This document shows, piece after piece, positions 1 through 7,483 of a DNA stretch of 35,487 nucleotides. This DNA comes from Zygnema circumcarinatum (Eukaryota > Streptophyta > Zygnematophyceae > Zygnematales > Zygnemataceae). Both the position numbers and the translations under genes were made by a program. Location: positions 4,111,993-4,147,479 of the forward strand of contig CM074807.1 of assembly GCA_037447605.1 (NCBI GenBank), read 5' to 3'. The number at the start of each line of letters is the position of its first letter. The first letter of the stretch is position 1. The notes beneath the pieces were generated by a model, which worked only from the letters and a program-made list of their open reading frames with translations, had not been told where the DNA came from and ran no database searches.

Positions 1-35
1 GCGCTTCTTTAAAGCAACCAAAGTTGCAAAAGAGT

Positions 36-587
36 TTAATTTATCACACCAGCTTTTAATAACAAAATACTTTGTTTAACTAGTTTTGACTGATGTCTTC
101 GCAATTTAGAAAATCTTAATTGATCACACACTGTGTTTCGAAAACAAGTAACTATCTTCCCTTGAAAATTCACACGAGACTGCTCTTGAACAGCTACCAA
201 TGTTTTGAGCTTTTGTTCATATTGTTGAGACAGAACAGCTTGCACTGTTTGCTTACATTTAGGTGCACAACGTGTTACCATATCATGAATACAAGTTTCT
301 CCAATCATTTGTGTACTTGAGTGTAAACTCGTGCTACGTAATTCATGTTGTTTCATTAATTCGGCTAATAACGCTTCTTGTGAACTGAAAAAATGCTGTA
401 ACTCAGAAAACACACTAGCTTGCCTCTCATCAAAAGTGGCTTTGACAGTATCTCCAAGCGCTCTTTGGCTAAAAAGCACAAAAGCCACAAAGCTTAAAGC
501 TACGATAATCTCTTCGTTATAAATGAAGATTTGTTTTGAGCTAAACACACTCAACACTAATATAACCATTATGACCAATTCACGCAT
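36..587 (-). CDS. atp4: Mitochondrial-type ATP synthase subunit 4 (atp4/ymf39), probably in a nuclear mitochondrial insert
   Basis: The product is the b-type (peripheral stalk) subunit 4 of mitochondrial F1Fo ATP synthase, normally encoded in the plant mitochondrial genome. The frame is 183 codons from an ATG at 587. A hydrophobic N-terminal segment (residues ~1-35) is followed by the conserved block [18 protein letters not shown], then a long helical region containing [14 protein letters not shown], the signature I recognise for plant atp4/ymf39. The reading frame is open throughout and its length matches the liverwort gene from memory. The frame also continues 14 codons upstream to 629, but the start at 587 fits the family and overlaps the upstream ORF stop (ATGCGTGA). 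Nothing resembles an added nuclear presequence. The rest of the window is spliced nuclear DNA, so the copy is most likely a NUMT. A scaffold misjoin is the alternative. Confidence 0.8.
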   Translation of the reverse strand: MRELVIMVILVLSVFSSKQIFIYNEEIIVALSFVAFVLFSQRALGDTVKATFDERQASVFSELQHFFSSQEALLAELMKQHELRSTSLHSSTQMIGETCIHDMVTRCAPKCKQTVQAVLSQQYEQKLKTLVAVQEQSRVNFQGKIVTCFRNTVCDQLRFSKLRRHQSKLVKQSILLLKAGVIN

Positions 588-873
588 TATGATGTTTCTT
601 TTTTCTTGGCCCACTCTTAACATTAACATTAATCAAAGTAATCTTTTGCGTACGTAAGACATAAATTGAATTCAATTTCGAACTCGACACTCCTGAAGCC
701 AAAGCACTTAAAGTGCTTAGTGCACTCGATTTTACGATTTGGGAGACACTCATTTCTGCTAAAGAACAAGGAAAATCCTTGAATCCTTTATATCTTTGCG
801 TACCTGGAAAAGAACCTACCTGCAGGCACTGAGCGCAAAGCAACTGAGGTGGAAAAAAGGCCTTCAGAACGGG
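580..873 (-). CDS. Partial mitochondrial-type reading frame upstream of atp4 (possibly rpl10 C-terminus)
   Basis: An open frame runs from just after an in-frame stop (874-876) to a TGA at 580-582 that overlaps the atp4 ATG by the shared bases ATGCGTGA. This tight overlap is typical of organellar transcription units. The C-terminal part reads [20 protein letters not shown] and ends in a basic PRKKKHHNA tail. No ATG fits a family start (only a TTG at 843), so this looks like the 3' portion of a gene cut at the insert edge. Ribosomal protein L10 is my best guess, based on gene size and a remembered neighbourhood in bryophyte mitochondria. I cannot confirm it from motifs, so no symbol is given. 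Confidence 0.4.
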   Translation of the reverse strand, partial: PVLKAFFPPQLLCAQCLQVGSFPGTQRYKGFKDFPCSLAEMSVSQIVKSSALSTLSALASGVSSSKLNSIYVLRTQKITLINVNVKSGPRKKKHHNA

Positions 874-959
874 TTACATAGGGCAGAAAATGAAGGAAAA
901 AGACACAACTTAACCTTACGAATTGCTTGCATAAAGAAACAAAAGCTGCTCCACTCTAA

Positions 960-1500
960 AAAAAAAGGACTAAAAAGGGGCATAGCTTCCTTACCCATGT
1001 CTGGTCATCCACCTGAAACTCATACAATGTGACATGGCCCGCTGTGGCGAGAATGTCTTCAACGGCGCCATCGATACGTTGCAGAACCGTCAGAGTATGG
1101 CCACGTGTCAACAGCTGGTCCAGCTGGGGCTGCGGCTTCGCGGCTGCCACGTGGCCCAGCTGCATGGCGCCCAGGCTGCCTGCCAGGCTGGCAGCAACCG
1201 AAGGAGGGAGAGGGGGGGGTGCGAGGAGAGCAGGAAAGGCGGGTCGAAGAGCTGGGAATGGCGAAGGATATAGAGGAGGGAGGGCGGGAAGGGGAAATAC
1301 GAGAGGAAGTAGCGGGGAGGGGGAATGAGTGGGCAGTGGGGGGAGAATTGGGGAAGGAGGGGAGAGGGGAAGGTGGAGGCGGGGAGGATAGGGAGGCACC
1401 CGCCAGAGAGCGAGAGGAGCGAGGGGCGGGAAAAGCCGGCAGAGAGGAGAAATGCTGAAGCAGAAGGGAAGAAAAAAGGAAAAGGGCGGGAGGCCAGAGG
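960..1500. repeat. Purine-rich low-complexity region
   Basis: From about 1200 to 1500 the plus strand is almost entirely G and A (runs such as GGGAGAGGGG with sparse C/T). The overlapping open frames on both strands (Gly/Arg/Glu-rich on plus, Pro/Ser-rich on minus) are products of this composition, and I see no family signal in them. Positions 1000-1200 are GC-rich mixed sequence with repeated CTGCC/GGCTGCC words. No gene is supported between the mitochondrial insert and the gene at 1833. Confidence 0.6.
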
Positions 1501-1697
1501 TATATGGTCGCCGTTTTACGAGAACCCGTCAAACTGCCTCATGTGGCGGTTCTATGCCCCAACAACAGTCGGCGACTGCACTGGAGCTTAAACTGGACTG
1601 TGACTACACAAACACTAAAACAAAGGGAGAAATTGGGACTAGAATTGGAACTGGACTTCACTGGAACTGGAACTTTTTTCACATAAAGAGGCATTTG

Positions 1698-1730
1698 CAA
1701 ACCCTAATTTGAAGCTCTAGATATAGAGAG
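1698..1730 (+). promoter_or_regulatory. Telo-box and TATA-like element before the 1833 gene
   Basis: AAACCCTAA (telo-box, at about 1699-1707) lies ~15 bp upstream of the TATA-like word GATATAGAG (about 1720). Telo-boxes are common in promoters of plant growth and ribosomal genes, where they sit near the transcription start. Position and orientation fit the gene whose ATG is at 1833. That they act together is an inference. Confidence 0.4.
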
Positions 1731-1777
1731 GGCGTTGGACGAAGCAGCTGCAGAACTCGTCCTCCATCGCTTTAGCC

Positions 1778-1828
1778 ATGGCTTCTCAGCCGCGTGGAAG
1801 CCCTGCCTCTCTGCCGCACATTCCTTAA
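1778..1828 (+). other. Upstream ORF (16 codons) in the 5' leader
   Basis: ATG at 1778 in the strong context GCCATGG opens 16 codons and stops at 1826-1828, only four bases before the main ATG at 1833 and in a different frame. The first bases (ATGGCTTCTC) repeat those of the main start (ATGGCTTCTC at 1833). If translated it would restrict initiation at the main ORF or force reinitiation. Confidence 0.45.
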
Positions 1829-1832
1829 GACT

Positions 1833-2654
1833 ATGGCTTCTCCAAACTCCTCTCCTCACTCTCAATCCGCCATGCTTTGTCGGCCACGCCGCACCCCTTC
1901 ACTGCTGATCCTGCACCGCCCTCTCCCCTCTCTCTTCGTCTCCTCCGCCTTTTTCCTCCTCTTCTTCCTCCTCCTTCTAACAAACCATGGCACGTGTCTG
2001 GATCTCTCCGCCCCTCCCCCTCCCCGTGTGCTTTTCAAGGAAGGCGACGAGCTCGACATTGAGTGTCGGCAAATGCTGCCCTCTTCTGCTGACACGTGGA
2101 CCACCTCGCATTTCTGCCACCTTACCCTCCATGCAGGCGTCAGTTCATTCAAAAACTGCGTTATCCGCATTTCCAATGAGTCTGTTTTCTCCTCTTTAAA
2201 GTCAATAATTGAACAAAAGGAGGCTTTACAATGCCGTGTTCCCACGAGCCAAGACCGCCGCCGCTTCCTCCCCTTTAGCATCCCCCTGTGGGGCTCTGCT
2301 CACACAGATTTTCTACGAATTAATGATCGAATTTCTTTTATTTTTCACTTCAGCAATGGTGTTATTCTCGGAGGTGGAGCGTATGCAGTCAGTGGGAGAT
2401 CCCTTCCTGCCAAAGTAGGGAACCAAGTAGCGATCCGTACACAAGTAACGTGGGTGCGGCACGAGTCACTGCAGAGTGCGGGAGCGCTTGCAGGGCTTGA
2501 AGGTCCAAATGTTGCACTTCGGTGGGTGGAAGACTGCCTCCTCGCGCTAGCAAGCGCCGCATTTTCGTGTCTGCTTACATTGATTTGCGCCGCATCGCTT
2601 TACTTGGGAAAGTTGAAGCCTGCGATTATTAGGAGGTGTTCGAAGAAGGATTAG
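1833..2654 (+). CDS. Uncharacterised single-pass membrane protein with signal peptide (intronless)
   Basis: 273 codons from ATG 1833. The frame extends upstream only to a GTG at 1794, so this is the first ATG; a second in-frame ATG lies at 1872. Residues ~30-55 hold a strong hydrophobic stretch ending near NHGTCLDL, which looks like a signal peptide or signal anchor. A ~170-residue probable lumenal or extracellular part follows, with several cysteines (ECRQ, HFCHL, KNCVI, LQCRV). A second hydrophobic segment near the C-terminus (CLLALASAAFSCLLTLICAA) is followed by a short basic tail RRCSKKD. That is type I membrane topology. I do not recognise the family. The long clean frame, good Kozak context and promoter motifs support a real gene. 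Function is unknown. Confidence 0.6.
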   Translation: MASPNSSPHSQSAMLCRPRRTPSLLILHRPLPSLFVSSAFFLLFFLLLLTNHGTCLDLSAPPPPRVLFKEGDELDIECRQMLPSSADTWTTSHFCHLTLHAGVSSFKNCVIRISNESVFSSLKSIIEQKEALQCRVPTSQDRRRFLPFSIPLWGSAHTDFLRINDRISFIFHFSNGVILGGGAYAVSGRSLPAKVGNQVAIRTQVTWVRHESLQSAGALAGLEGPNVALRWVEDCLLALASAAFSCLLTLICAASLYLGKLKPAIIRRCSKKD

Positions 2655-3160
2655 AATTTGTCAAATTTGATTCTTTTTTTCGCTTTTTTGTTTCTCTGTA
2701 GATTAACTGTTGCAGTTTGGCAGGAAGTAGTTAGGCCTTTTTTCGCGTTTGCTTTCTTTTGGAAGCAATTGCTTCAGTTTGGCACGAAGTAGTTAGGCTT
2801 TCCTGGCATTGGGAAGAAAATGTAAGGTTATTGCAGTGGTAAGATCAAGAAGGATAGTGAAGAGAATCAGGGCTTGAGCTGGTTTACTATATAGAGCGAG
2901 GCTTTCCTTGCGATGGAGGAGCAGAAGGGAGACCTTTCTTGAGAATCGTGAAGTTCTCTCTGCAGCTCTCTCTCTCTCTCTATCGTTTCCCTACTTCTTC
3001 CCTTCCTTTTTCCATTCTCGTCGTTTTCTTCATTCTCGTCGTTTTCTTCTTTCATTTGTTTGCTTTTAAGAAGGACACTGTTTGATCTGTATTTTTTCGA
3101 GGAAACCACTTTCCAGATTTTGAGTGTGTGTGTGTTGCTCTCTCCATGCCAAGACAGAAG
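2655..3160. other. 3' region of the 1833 gene and pyrimidine-rich spacer
   Basis: T-rich 3' flank with a duplicated phrase (GTTTGGCAGGAAGTAGTTAGGC near 2715 and GTTTGGCACGAAGTAGTTAGGC near 2776). A CT-rich block follows at about 2960-3050, with TCTCTCTC and a repeated TTCTCGTCGTTTTCTTC unit at 3013 and 3033. No coding frame with family support. Confidence 0.4.
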
Positions 3161-3161
3161 C

Positions 3162-3296
3162 ATGGAAGGAGCACAGCCTAATCCATGGGAGTTTTTTCTC
3201 GAATGGAATGCTTATCTTTTGGCGAAAATCTCTGAGGGGTTTCTGGTGATGAGCACGACTTTTTTTTCGCTGTTGGATTGTCTTGAAAACCCTTAA
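3162..3296 (+). CDS. Possible small ORF (44 codons), hypothetical
   Basis: ATG at 3162 opens 44 codons beginning MEGAQPNPWEFFLEWNAYLL and ends with TAA at 3294-3296. It follows a pyrimidine-rich block that could be a promoter or leader. The amino-acid mix (aromatic- and acid-rich amphipathic start, hydrophobic middle) looks protein-like, but the length is within chance expectation and I know no homologue. It could be a first exon of an unresolved gene, or nothing. Confidence 0.22.
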   Translation: MEGAQPNPWEFFLEWNAYLLAKISEGFLVMSTTFFSLLDCLENP

Positions 3297-3403
3297 TACC
3301 CTTTTAGTCATGCTGTCTGCCTGCACAAATGCGGATCAAAAGGGTTCCGCTAGTGGCACTCGAAATTTGATGGTGTGCATGTGCTCCTTATTAGGATTGA
3401 ATC

Positions 3404-3515
3404 GCGGTTGAATGGTTGCTTCGCAATGGTTCATTCGAATGGTTAACAGCGGTTGAATCCAATGGTTGCAACCATTGGCAATGGTTGGCTGGGTAATGGT
3501 TGATCCAATGGTCCG
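3404..3515. repeat. Degenerate AATGGTT repeat cluster
   Basis: AATGGTT or a close variant occurs about seven times in ~110 bp (3411, 3425, 3438, 3461, 3480, 3495, 3507), with an inverted ACCATT at about 3471. Spacing is irregular (13-23 bp), so this is a degenerate cluster and not a clean tandem array. No gene is seen from 3300 to 3960. Confidence 0.5.
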
Positions 3516-3960
3516 ACCTGTGCAGATGTTGCCGATCATTTCATGACATGCGAGTGTCAACGAGCGCCATAGTCATTCCATAAGAGTGCAATGTTGTTCC
3601 ACATTGTGTCATTACAGTGCCATACGAATACCAAACAGTACGATGTTGTCCAACATTTGCAAACTTTGTCCTAATCCCATTCACCCGTTCCCCTCTTGAA
3701 AATTGCCAGTTTTCCTTGTGTTGCGCTTTGGTTGTTCAACTGCAGTCGCAGTTCTACGCCAAAGAGGGAAGGTCAATTCTGCAATTCCAGCTCGTGTTCA
3801 GCAAATGATACATACACCAACACTCACCCTTCGACTCCGTAATGAGAGCGGAGCAAGATAGAGTCAGTTGGAAAAAATAGATAAGAATATGTATGTGTCT
3901 TCACCACTCCCTGGCTTTGAGCGAATACTGAAATATCTTCTGGCCTTCCCTCAATATCAG

Positions 3961-6833
3961 TCAAGAGACGGTCCATATATGCTCAAAGGACGTTTCTGTA
4001 TAGCGGGAACGGTAGGATGGCTTGCAACTGGACGCCCTGAGGAAGCCTCCGATAGCCATGGCCTCAAAGTCAGTTAAGATTGATGCCCTTCTGCTGACCA
4101 GACTCCGAACTCCCCACAGTGTCGCAGGCCCTTCCACCCGCACCTGCCACCAGGCCACAATAACAATAGCGTGATTAGACCCACTACATGAAAATATGCA
4201 TGTCAACACCTTTTCTTCGTCTTCATTGTAGATGACCGACTAGGGGTTCACACCATTACTACAGCTACAGCATTATTGGTTGCAAGCCTACGTAAAGCAT
4301 AAGACTTAAAGAGGACGCACCTTGAATCGTCCCCCCCCTGTTGGTGCCTTCTCTATGTCTTCCAAGTAAACAGATAAAGCGTATCCTTTTGAGGAAAAAA
4401 TCTTTAAAATTGTCTGTACTCCATCAAGCACCTGATAGACACGAAAACCACAGAAACAATTGAATGAAACGGCACAAGAAGTAAACCTTCATGCGGAGCC
4501 ATCTGCTCTGTCATAACGGCACACCTGCTTGCTGCAGAGCATTGACAATAAGTTGATTAGGGCCTAGTGCGGTAAAGTTTATCATCAAATGCTTTTCCTA
4601 CAGTTTGACTTCTGAACTAGCTGTGAATCGAAGAATTCACAAAAGCTCCTAAACCTGCTGAGATATGCGAGCTTACACAATTGAAAGGGGCCGCGGCCGG
4701 ACAAGGCGGGGGCCCTCCGAAATTTTCCTCTTCAAACCCCTCCAGAAGGCTACGATAAATTTTGTCGCCTACCCGCTCCTTAAAGGCTGCTGGAAGTGCT
4801 GCATTATCCTTCAACCGTTCATCTCTTTTAATGGTCTGGAGTTCACCATAAGCTCCTTGTCTTTCCTGTCGAATGCGCGGATAAACCAAGAAAGTTAACA
4901 TGGATTGGGCATGAATCTGGCATTCTAACTTGAAGCCAAGAGCAAAGATCGTCGCAATTGGCAAGATCAGATTGATCAATGAGTGTTATACAAAATACTT
5001 TGTGAGCTGAATACTAGTTCCTCTATCATACTCATTGCAATCAAAGAAAGTTCAGAAGTCGGGCCCTGGGCTGATACACAAATCAGGAGCGACCAGTCTA
5101 CAGATAGTTGGGAAACACACCTGAAAAACATTTTCTCCTGTCCGTATCGCATTGGAAATGGTAGCGTATTGCGCAAAACTGATAAAATCAAAATAGAGCT
5201 GTGCAGGCAACCCCCATTACCAACCCCTCCTTTTCCCCAATCCAAGACAGAACGTTCAGAAACCCACCTCCAACTGTGGGTGGTAAGGACAGGGAGTAGC
5301 TGCCTTGGCTTTGCGAAGTAGCCAGAAACGAACACCCTTAGCAAACAATCAGATCTCTTACATTATGGACAGAACAACTAAAAGGACAATTGGTTCATCA
5401 GCAAAGCAAATGTTGGAATAAAAAGTAGAGTGTTACCGGATCTGTGATTTCACCAGCTTTGATCTTGAGGGGGGAGTATTGCAGGGTGTATGGCTCCACT
5501 TCACTTTGACGCAGCTTCCAAAACTGTAATTTTCCCCATGCCCACAAAAGTCCAGTATAAACCATTCCTTTTTTTGAATGAGTGGGACGTTTGGGAGCCT
5601 GAAGATGAAAGGCAGAAAACTTTTTCCTAAAAAAGGTTGAGTACCATAAGAAATGATACACTGGTCTGCCCGGTAATTAGGAGCAAACCCCTAGTGCTTG
5701 AATAGGACCATACACGCAAACAACTGTCGGAGTCCTTCCTATCATGCTGTGCATATTGCATTGACTCCTGCCAACCCAATCAGAAGTCCAAAAGCAGCAG
5801 TACGCAGCAGACGCACTTTTCTGCAACAATCCCTCGCTTCTATCCGCAAGAGCTCCATATCCTACAGATGTGGAGCCTGTTGTTATGGTGCCCAATTCAC
5901 AATTAATTTCCCGAGCTTTGGCTTCGGACAGTGCCGTTGCCATATACGTGGAGTAAAATGCAACTTTAAGGACAATATTTTAACTGTTATTCGCAACAGG
6001 CAATAAAATGACAATAAACAACACTGTGACAGTTTCATTGTCATTTGAGAGAATAAAAAACAGTGATCTTCTGAAATTTAGCCTTTCTAAGCAAGTGACG
6101 GATTTGACTTCTGCGAACGCCTAGATTGTGCCTCTATGCCGTGATGCAGCATAGATGATTATGAAACATTGAGGGGAAGGCCTCTCCGGCGATACATTTC
6201 GTTTCCCGGGAATGTTGTAAGAAATGGACCATTAACGCACTGTTTTGCTTTGATAAGTACTTCAGGGGCCGAATTTCACACCTTCGCTTGAAACTTATCC
6301 ATAGCAATGAAGTCCAAGTCATCGCAGGCTTCGTATGAAGAGCGCATCAAAAGCACTGCGAAACGACGGTCTAGTGGTTTTCTTGGAAACTGCACTGGCT
6401 CTGGAGGAAAGAGTGGCAAAAACAACCTTCCCCCTGCCATTCCATTTTCATACGCATATTCTGCATCTTCACCCGCCGCACCAAAGAGAGCTTTGGCTGC
6501 CGTTTTCCATGCTGGTCGCTTGAAACAGGTCAAGCCTAGCCTCCTTGGATTCAAGGAAAGAGAGCATTTTTCACTTGCTGGCTCATTATGCGACAGTGAA
6601 TGCATCTTCATCATGGTAGTGGCAATGAGACGATGTCGCAGGCTGCATTCAGAGCGTTTTAATGCATGTGTGGGAAATCCATGAGCTGTGACAAGCAAGG
6701 TAAACCGCTCGTCTCTTGAATAAAAGGTCCTTCTAGCGGCATCAACAGAGCCACACCGCTCCTTCTGTAAGCAGATCGTCCCTGCCGCTGCATTTAGGCA
6801 TTCTGGTGAACGAGATGCCAAACAGGCAGCCAT
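3961..6833 (-). CDS. Conserved plant protein of unknown function, seven exons
   Basis: Hand model: exons 6833-6282, 5523-5437, 5198-5121, 4865-4677, 4597-4523, 4431-4321, 4143-3961, giving 424 residues. All six introns are phase 0 and use GT-AG ends. Exon 1 starts at a true ATG; its first ~70 residues look like a poorly conserved targeting region. Conserved blocks I recognise from an uncharacterised plant family are LDRRFAVLLMRSSYEACDDL and FWKLRQSEVEPYTLQYSPL (exons 1-2), FDFISFAQYATISNAIRTGE (exon 3), LKDNAALPAAFKERVGDKIY (exon 4) and RVEGPATLWGVRSLVSRRAS (exon 7). The join between exons 5 and 6 uses a weak donor (GT/GTGCCG), chosen because it keeps the frame. Function is unknown. It is transcribed away from RPN13 across a ~650 bp spacer. 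Confidence 0.82.
5677..5943 (-). other. Protein-like ORF inside intron 1 of the 424-residue gene
   Basis: An 88-codon frame on the gene's own strand lies inside intron 1 (5524-6281). It begins MATALSEAKAREINCELG and reads plausibly as protein for ~45 residues. A TTGCAG acceptor-like site then precedes a different frame reading RTAAFGLLIGLAGVNAICTA before a stop, a hydrophobic helix-like segment. This could be an alternative exon, a nested gene remnant or chance. The flanking exons join cleanly without it. Confidence 0.2.
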
Positions 6834-7483
6834 AAGTTCGGGCTACAGTATGTACAAAACAATAAACCATAAAATATTCAATATTTCACTGCAAACTGCT
6901 CTCCCCTGCAACACATCTCTCAATACGGGATGCTCCTAAATAAAAGGTATCCATGCCCAGGGAGCAAGCAGCCCAAGAATACTTCCTCCTCCAGACCACA
7001 CCACCTCACAGGAAGCTACTTGGGCAGTACCCGGAACATTCGGGACGCTGGAACGCTATTTGGGACGCTCAAAGGGCTCAGTAACTCTGCTGGGGACGCT
7101 CTAGTACGCGTTTGAAACGCTATCTTGAGCCAGGGACTTGCATCCAACAAGAAGTCCATTGGAGTTGAAAACTGTCTAAATTGAACCACTCAGAGCCTGC
7201 CACGTCATAAATTTTCATACGTGTCAATCCGTGATTGGCTCCCCCTCCCTCTCCTCCCTTTTTGTACCTTGATTGGAGCGCCAGCCTGCGGAGATCTCAA
7301 ATGGCTTGAGCTGAAGCGTTGCAGAAAGGAGCTTCTTTGATGGGAGAGATACAGCTCAGATAGATCACTACTCTTTGCTTTTTTGGTATTCTTGTTGAGG
7401 AATGAACACTTTTTTTTCTGGACTCTGAAGCATTTTCTTCGCGATTCTTTCGATTTTCAACTCAGACTTTTGTCTGCAAGAAA
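6834..7483. promoter_or_regulatory. Divergent promoter region between the 424-residue gene and RPN13
   Basis: A 650 bp spacer separates the two ATGs, which point outward. It contains three GGGACGCT words (about 7041, 7062, 7093) mixed with related AACGCTAT/AAACGCTAT words, and CCAAT/ATTGG elements near 7222-7240 and 7272. The GGGACGCT spacing (~20 and ~31 bp) suggests a repeated protein-binding site. No coding signal. Confidence 0.45.

Larger units (their letters stand above)
1..900. other. Candidate mitochondrial DNA insert (NUMT) at the left edge
   Basis: The first ~900 bases are AT-rich, intronless and carry two overlapping mitochondrial-type frames on the minus strand. To the right the composition changes sharply to GC-rich purine repeats (from ~1030). 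The right boundary lies between the upstream stop at 874 and about 1020 and cannot be set by eye. The left boundary is outside the window. Confidence 0.6.

Noticed and set aside
1029-1591. Several overlapping plus- and minus-strand frames of 80-150 codons
   Set aside because: Extreme Gly/Arg/Glu or Pro/Ser composition mirrors the purine-rich DNA. Frames overlap on both strands with no family blocks.
1794-2654. The 1833 membrane protein as PIG-X (GPI mannosyltransferase subunit)
   Set aside because: The topology fits, but I could not find PIG-X/PBN1 sequence motifs, so no name was assigned.
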